A DNA stretch of 39,001 nucleotides, taken from assembly GCA_020627825.1 (NCBI GenBank), contig JAHDGD010000004.1, positions 1 to 39,001 on the forward strand, written 5' to 3'. Under the pieces are notes generated by a model, which was not told the DNA's origin, searched no databases, and was given only the letters and a program-made list of their open reading frames with translations. The translations under genes and the position numbers were made by a program. Source of the DNA: Saprospiraceae bacterium (GTDB lineage: Bacteria; Bacteroidota; Bacteroidia; Chitinophagales; Saprospiraceae). Below are positions 35,967 through 39,001 of this stretch, piece after piece (within the stretch, counting starts at the first letter, position 1; the number at the start of each line of letters is the position of its first letter).

Positions 35967-36662
35967 ATGATTGACAAAATCTATAAAAGACTTATAATGC
36001 AAGAAAATAAAACAGCTTCTGAGAAAGCAGATTCGATAATACAAAATCACATGATTTGGTCAATGGGAGCTGGATTGATTCCCGTACCAATAGCAGATTT
36101 TTTTGCTGTTAGCGCCATTCAACTCGATATGATCCGTCAATTAGCTAAAGTATATGATATAGATTTTAGTGAACAGGCTGGGAAAGCTTCAATTACGGCT
36201 CTTACTAGTTCAGGACTTGCGAGATTAGGAGCTAGAGCAGTCAAGTTTATCCCTGGTGTAGGGACTATTTTGGGAGGGATAACGATGAGCGTTTTATCAG
36301 GAGCTAGTTCTTATGCGCTAGGGCAAGTGTTCAGTAAGCATTTTGAAAGTGGAGGAACTTTTTTAGATTTTGAGCCTAGTAGAGTTAAGAAGTTTTATGA
36401 TGAGCAATTTGAAAAAGGGAAAATTATTGCTAAAGATATTGACGAAGAAGAGATTAAAAATAAAAAGAAATCAGTTTCTTCAGAAGAGCCTAAATCAACT
36501 GAAAAAGTTGTAAAAATAACAGATACTAAAAAAGTTAAAGATCCTATTCCTGAAGAAAATGATCCGATCTCAAAGATTTTGAAACTTCAAGAAATGAAGG
36601 AAAAAGGAATTATAACTGAAGCTGAGTTCACAGCTCTTAAAAAAGACATTATTGGTTCTTAA
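35967..36662 (+). CDS. DUF697-SHOCT protein
   Basis: The 231-residue protein has an N-terminal DUF697-like domain (about 25-140): NHMIWSMGAGLIPVPIADF and IPGVGTILGGITMSVLSGASSYALGQ give two hydrophobic segments, so it probably inserts in or touches the membrane. A charged Lys/Glu-rich linker (about 150-198) leads to a C-terminal SHOCT motif (about 200-229, ISKILKLQEMKEKGIITEAEF). SHOCT domains are thought to mediate oligomerisation. The ATG at 35997 (MQENKTASEK) is an alternative start that fits homologues equally well. The function is unknown; it is transcribed alone, ending at a shared terminator. Confidence 0.8.
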   Translation: MIDKIYKRLIMQENKTASEKADSIIQNHMIWSMGAGLIPVPIADFFAVSAIQLDMIRQLAKVYDIDFSEQAGKASITALTSSGLARLGARAVKFIPGVGTILGGITMSVLSGASSYALGQVFSKHFESGGTFLDFEPSRVKKFYDEQFEKGKIIAKDIDEEEIKNKKKSVSSEEPKSTEKVVKITDTKKVKDPIPEENDPISKILKLQEMKEKGIITEAEFTALKKDIIGS

Positions 36663-36697
36663 GTAAAATTGAAATTAGCCTTATAATAAGACCATTT

Positions 36698-36749
36698 AAA
36701 AAAAAAGCCTAGTTCTTATAAATCAATTATAAGAACTAGGCTTTTTTTT
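36698..36749. terminator. Bidirectional intrinsic terminator
   Basis: A run of As, GCCTAGTTCTTATAA (36707-36721), loop ATCAA, TTATAAGAACTAGGC (36727-36741), then eight Ts. The 15-bp perfect stem is flanked by A and T tracts on both strands. It lies exactly between the convergent DUF697 and T9SS-protein genes, so it should terminate both. Confidence 0.93.
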
Positions 36750-36765
36750 GAAAATTATGCTTTGT

Positions 36766-38946
36766 TTAATCCGTAATCGCGACTTTTCTTACAGAGTCAT
36801 TAATTTTAACAAAGTAGATTCCTTTTGGAAATGTTCCTATGTCTAATACTGCATGTGAAGTTCTCTCAATATATGCTTTAGAAAACATCAATCGACCACT
36901 AGCTGAATATACTTCTATTTTAGAAATAATGTCAGCTTTAATATTTAGAACACGGATATCTTTCGAAACTGGATTTGGATACAATAATATTCCTGACCTT
37001 TCAATATCTATTTCTACAACGCGTACATCTGAAAATTCGAATGCTCCATTGAAATCTATTTGTTTAAGTCTATAATATAAAATATTGAATCCTTTTTGTG
37101 CAATATTTTTATGAACCGTATGATAGGGTGTAGCAATGTTAGTGGTTCCACTACCTTTGATTCTTTCTAATGGTCTAAAATGTTTTCCATCATTTGAGTA
37201 TTGGATTTCAAAATAATCATTATTTAATTCGGAAGCAGTTTCCCAGAAAATGTCAACATGATCATTATTTCTTTTTGCAATAAAAGAAATCAATTCAACT
37301 GGAAGAGGTGCTGTAAATGGCATCGTTACTGTAGCAACATCACTCTCAATTCCTGCTGCATCTGTAGTGGTGTAAGTAAAATCCACTGTAACATCGCCAT
37401 CTATCGGATCAAGTGTTAGTAAACTTGGATTGTAATTAGTTATGACATCTCCCGCGGAAATAGGATTTCCATTATAATACAATACGCCTTCAGTCGATAA
37501 ATCTGGTAAACTTGTGATAGTAATAGTTGTAGGTGTTACATCTTCCGGATCACTGACATCCAGCGTGGGAACTACAACTTGGGCTGTTCCAGTTGGATTT
37601 GCTTGGGTTGGTTCTATAACATCATTTGCTACTGGAGGCTGTTCAATGCCAAAATCTACATTTACTATATCTGAAGTTGTAAGTGATATCATCTGCTTCC
37701 CATCGACTGTGCCATCACCTGTGCTAGAAGGTCCTTCGCCTTCTCCTGTATTGATCCAGTCAGCAGGAAGGTCTGGAGAAGCTGCAGTTCCTCCAATATT
37801 ATTGGTCTCATCAGTAGTGCCTATTTGAACTTCATAATCACCTGGAATTACGTTTGTGAAATTGTATGTACCATCAGCTTGCAGCATTACGCTTGCAACG
37901 ATTTTTCCATTGGAGTCAATTAATGTAGCAAAAAGAGGAATTCCACTAGGGGATCCAATTCCTGTTCCATCAATTGCGCTATCCATCATACCATCTGCAT
38001 CATTAAAAATCGTTCCACTAACATTTAATTGTGGTGCAATGCACATTGAAGTGAACCCTTCAAAAGTAATCGCATGATCGTCACTTACTCCAGCATCTGT
38101 AGTAGGATGAGCTAAATCGGCAGAACCATTAGCATAACAAATTGTGATTTCATCAATATAATCTGAATTAGTTGATACTTCAACAGTTCCAGCTAAATCT
38201 GATGGTGTAACATTACCGTTAGTTCCTCCAGTATTGCTTCCTGACACACCATCATAATTGGCTGCTGCTTCTTGTCCGTTAATTGTAAATGAAGATGTTC
38301 CTGCTGCGCCTGAAGCATAGGAAAGTGTTAACGGAACATCACTACCGTTCAGGCTAGCTGTAAAGTTAACTTGATCTTGGTAAGTAGATTCTATAGCGTT
38401 ATTAACCGTAACATCAGCAGTCCAATCTATATCCGTTACTTGAAAATTGTCAAATGAAACTGGTGTGCTGAATGTGTAAGAAAGACAAACATCTTGATCA
38501 GGCTCGGAAGCTTTGGCCTGTAACATGAATCGTCCATCAATCCAATCATGAGGGTAACCTGTTGTACTATAAGTGCCTGAATAATCTCCATTTATGCCAT
38601 CAGGAGCAAATGTTCCTCGATTACATGGGTCTGTATTTTGATTTAGTGGGTCATCAATTTCTACAGTAATATCTAGTGATCCGCCAACTGAAGAATAGGT
38701 TTGTGTATTATTCAAAGCACATGGATCTCCAAATGTTGTGGGATCCCATATTGCTCCTTGATTTGTAGATGAATTAAACCATAAGAAACTATCTTCCGTA
38801 GAAGCAGGAGGACATTGTCCATGCATGTAACCAACATTTATTGTAAAAATAAAGCATAGAATATGCTTGAAGTAAAATGTGTAAACTGTATTAATACGTT
38901 TTTTTGAGTTGATTGAAAAATCAACTGAATCGTTAAAATGTAGCAT
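36766..38946 (-). CDS. T9SS type A sorting-domain surface protein
   Basis: The 726-residue protein starts with an unusually long n-region before a hydrophobic segment (about 28-43, HILCFIFTINVGYMHG), probably a Sec signal peptide. An N-terminal all-beta region (50-300) follows. Next is an SdrD/CarboxypepD-like beta domain beginning LNVSGTIFNDADGMMDS (about 308-385), an Ig/cadherin-like domain (PPVANDVIEP onward), and LPVELISFIAKRNNDHVDIFWETASELNNDYFEIQ, common in Bacteroidota exoproteins. The C-terminal T9SS type A sorting domain has LLYPNPVSKDIRVLN and ends GIYFVKINDSVRKVAITD. It is exported and then anchored or released at the surface; the ligand is unknown. Confidence 0.9.
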   Translation of the reverse strand: MLHFNDSVDFSINSKKRINTVYTFYFKHILCFIFTINVGYMHGQCPPASTEDSFLWFNSSTNQGAIWDPTTFGDPCALNNTQTYSSVGGSLDITVEIDDPLNQNTDPCNRGTFAPDGINGDYSGTYSTTGYPHDWIDGRFMLQAKASEPDQDVCLSYTFSTPVSFDNFQVTDIDWTADVTVNNAIESTYQDQVNFTASLNGSDVPLTLSYASGAAGTSSFTINGQEAAANYDGVSGSNTGGTNGNVTPSDLAGTVEVSTNSDYIDEITICYANGSADLAHPTTDAGVSDDHAITFEGFTSMCIAPQLNVSGTIFNDADGMMDSAIDGTGIGSPSGIPLFATLIDSNGKIVASVMLQADGTYNFTNVIPGDYEVQIGTTDETNNIGGTAASPDLPADWINTGEGEGPSSTGDGTVDGKQMISLTTSDIVNVDFGIEQPPVANDVIEPTQANPTGTAQVVVPTLDVSDPEDVTPTTITITSLPDLSTEGVLYYNGNPISAGDVITNYNPSLLTLDPIDGDVTVDFTYTTTDAAGIESDVATVTMPFTAPLPVELISFIAKRNNDHVDIFWETASELNNDYFEIQYSNDGKHFRPLERIKGSGTTNIATPYHTVHKNIAQKGFNILYYRLKQIDFNGAFEFSDVRVVEIDIERSGILLYPNPVSKDIRVLNIKADIISKIEVYSASGRLMFSKAYIERTSHAVLDIGTFPKGIYFVKINDSVRKVAITD

Positions 38947-39001
38947 AATGTAATAATTTAAATGTATATAACTTTAATCTATGACACATAGATGGGAATG
39001 T

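Overview
The window comes from an AT-rich member of the Bacteroidota. The supporting signs are a C-terminal type IX secretion (T9SS type A) sorting domain, DUF4296 and TamB-type proteins, start codons without Shine-Dalgarno sequences, and repeated -7 boxes of the Bacteroidota type TAnnTTTG. Genus or family cannot be fixed from sequence reading alone; Cytophagia- or Saprospiria-like lineages would fit. Almost all of the window is chromosomal housekeeping sequence. I see no phage, insertion sequence, CRISPR array or recognisable defence locus.

Layout. 1-3821 (minus): an outer-membrane protein gene, then a coupled set pyrG > SpoU-family RNA methyltransferase > MOSC protein in which each stop and start share one base (TAATG). 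4119-4206: tRNA-Ser(UGA) with its own promoter. 4282-7070 (plus): a tight three-gene unit made of an envelope protein, a lipoprotein alpha/beta hydrolase and a class V PLP enzyme. 7243-13335 (plus): a six-gene operon for kynurenine breakdown by the 3-hydroxyanthranilate/2-aminomuconate route, closed by a strong hairpin terminator at 13471-13500. 13915-19989 (plus): argS, glnS, sixA-like phosphatase, DUF4296 lipoprotein, OmpR-type response regulator and histidine kinase, all closely packed. 20002-21297 (minus): an M23 peptidase. 21548-29691 (plus): folP, a very large tamB-like gene and mutS2. 29949-30857 (minus): a small lipoprotein and an FKBP/SlyD-type isomerase. 30942-31910 (plus): a membrane-anchored alpha/beta-hydrolase-fold protein that has lost its nucleophile. 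31889-35769 (minus): ppk, purB and a repeat-rich LEA-like protein. 35967-36662 (plus): a DUF697-SHOCT protein. 36766-38946 (minus): a T9SS-exported surface protein. The last two genes converge on a perfect bidirectional terminator.

How the genes work together. The kynurenine operon encodes every step from kynurenine to 4-oxalocrotonate (KMO, kynureninase, 3-HAA dioxygenase, ACMS decarboxylase, AMS dehydrogenase, 2-aminomuconate deaminase). Tryptophan dioxygenase and formamidase are not in the window, so they must lie elsewhere or kynurenine is imported.

The most unusual signal is not a gene. Seven short palindromes of the form T-rich + GGRC-(4-5 nt)-GYCC + A-rich are scattered over the window (711, 3924, 10328, 11288, 22224, 33237, 35865). 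Five lie inside coding sequences and two lie between divergent genes, where a terminator makes no sense. Two carry a paired G>A/C>T change that keeps the stem intact. A separate concentric palindrome of 97 nt fills the gap after mutS2.
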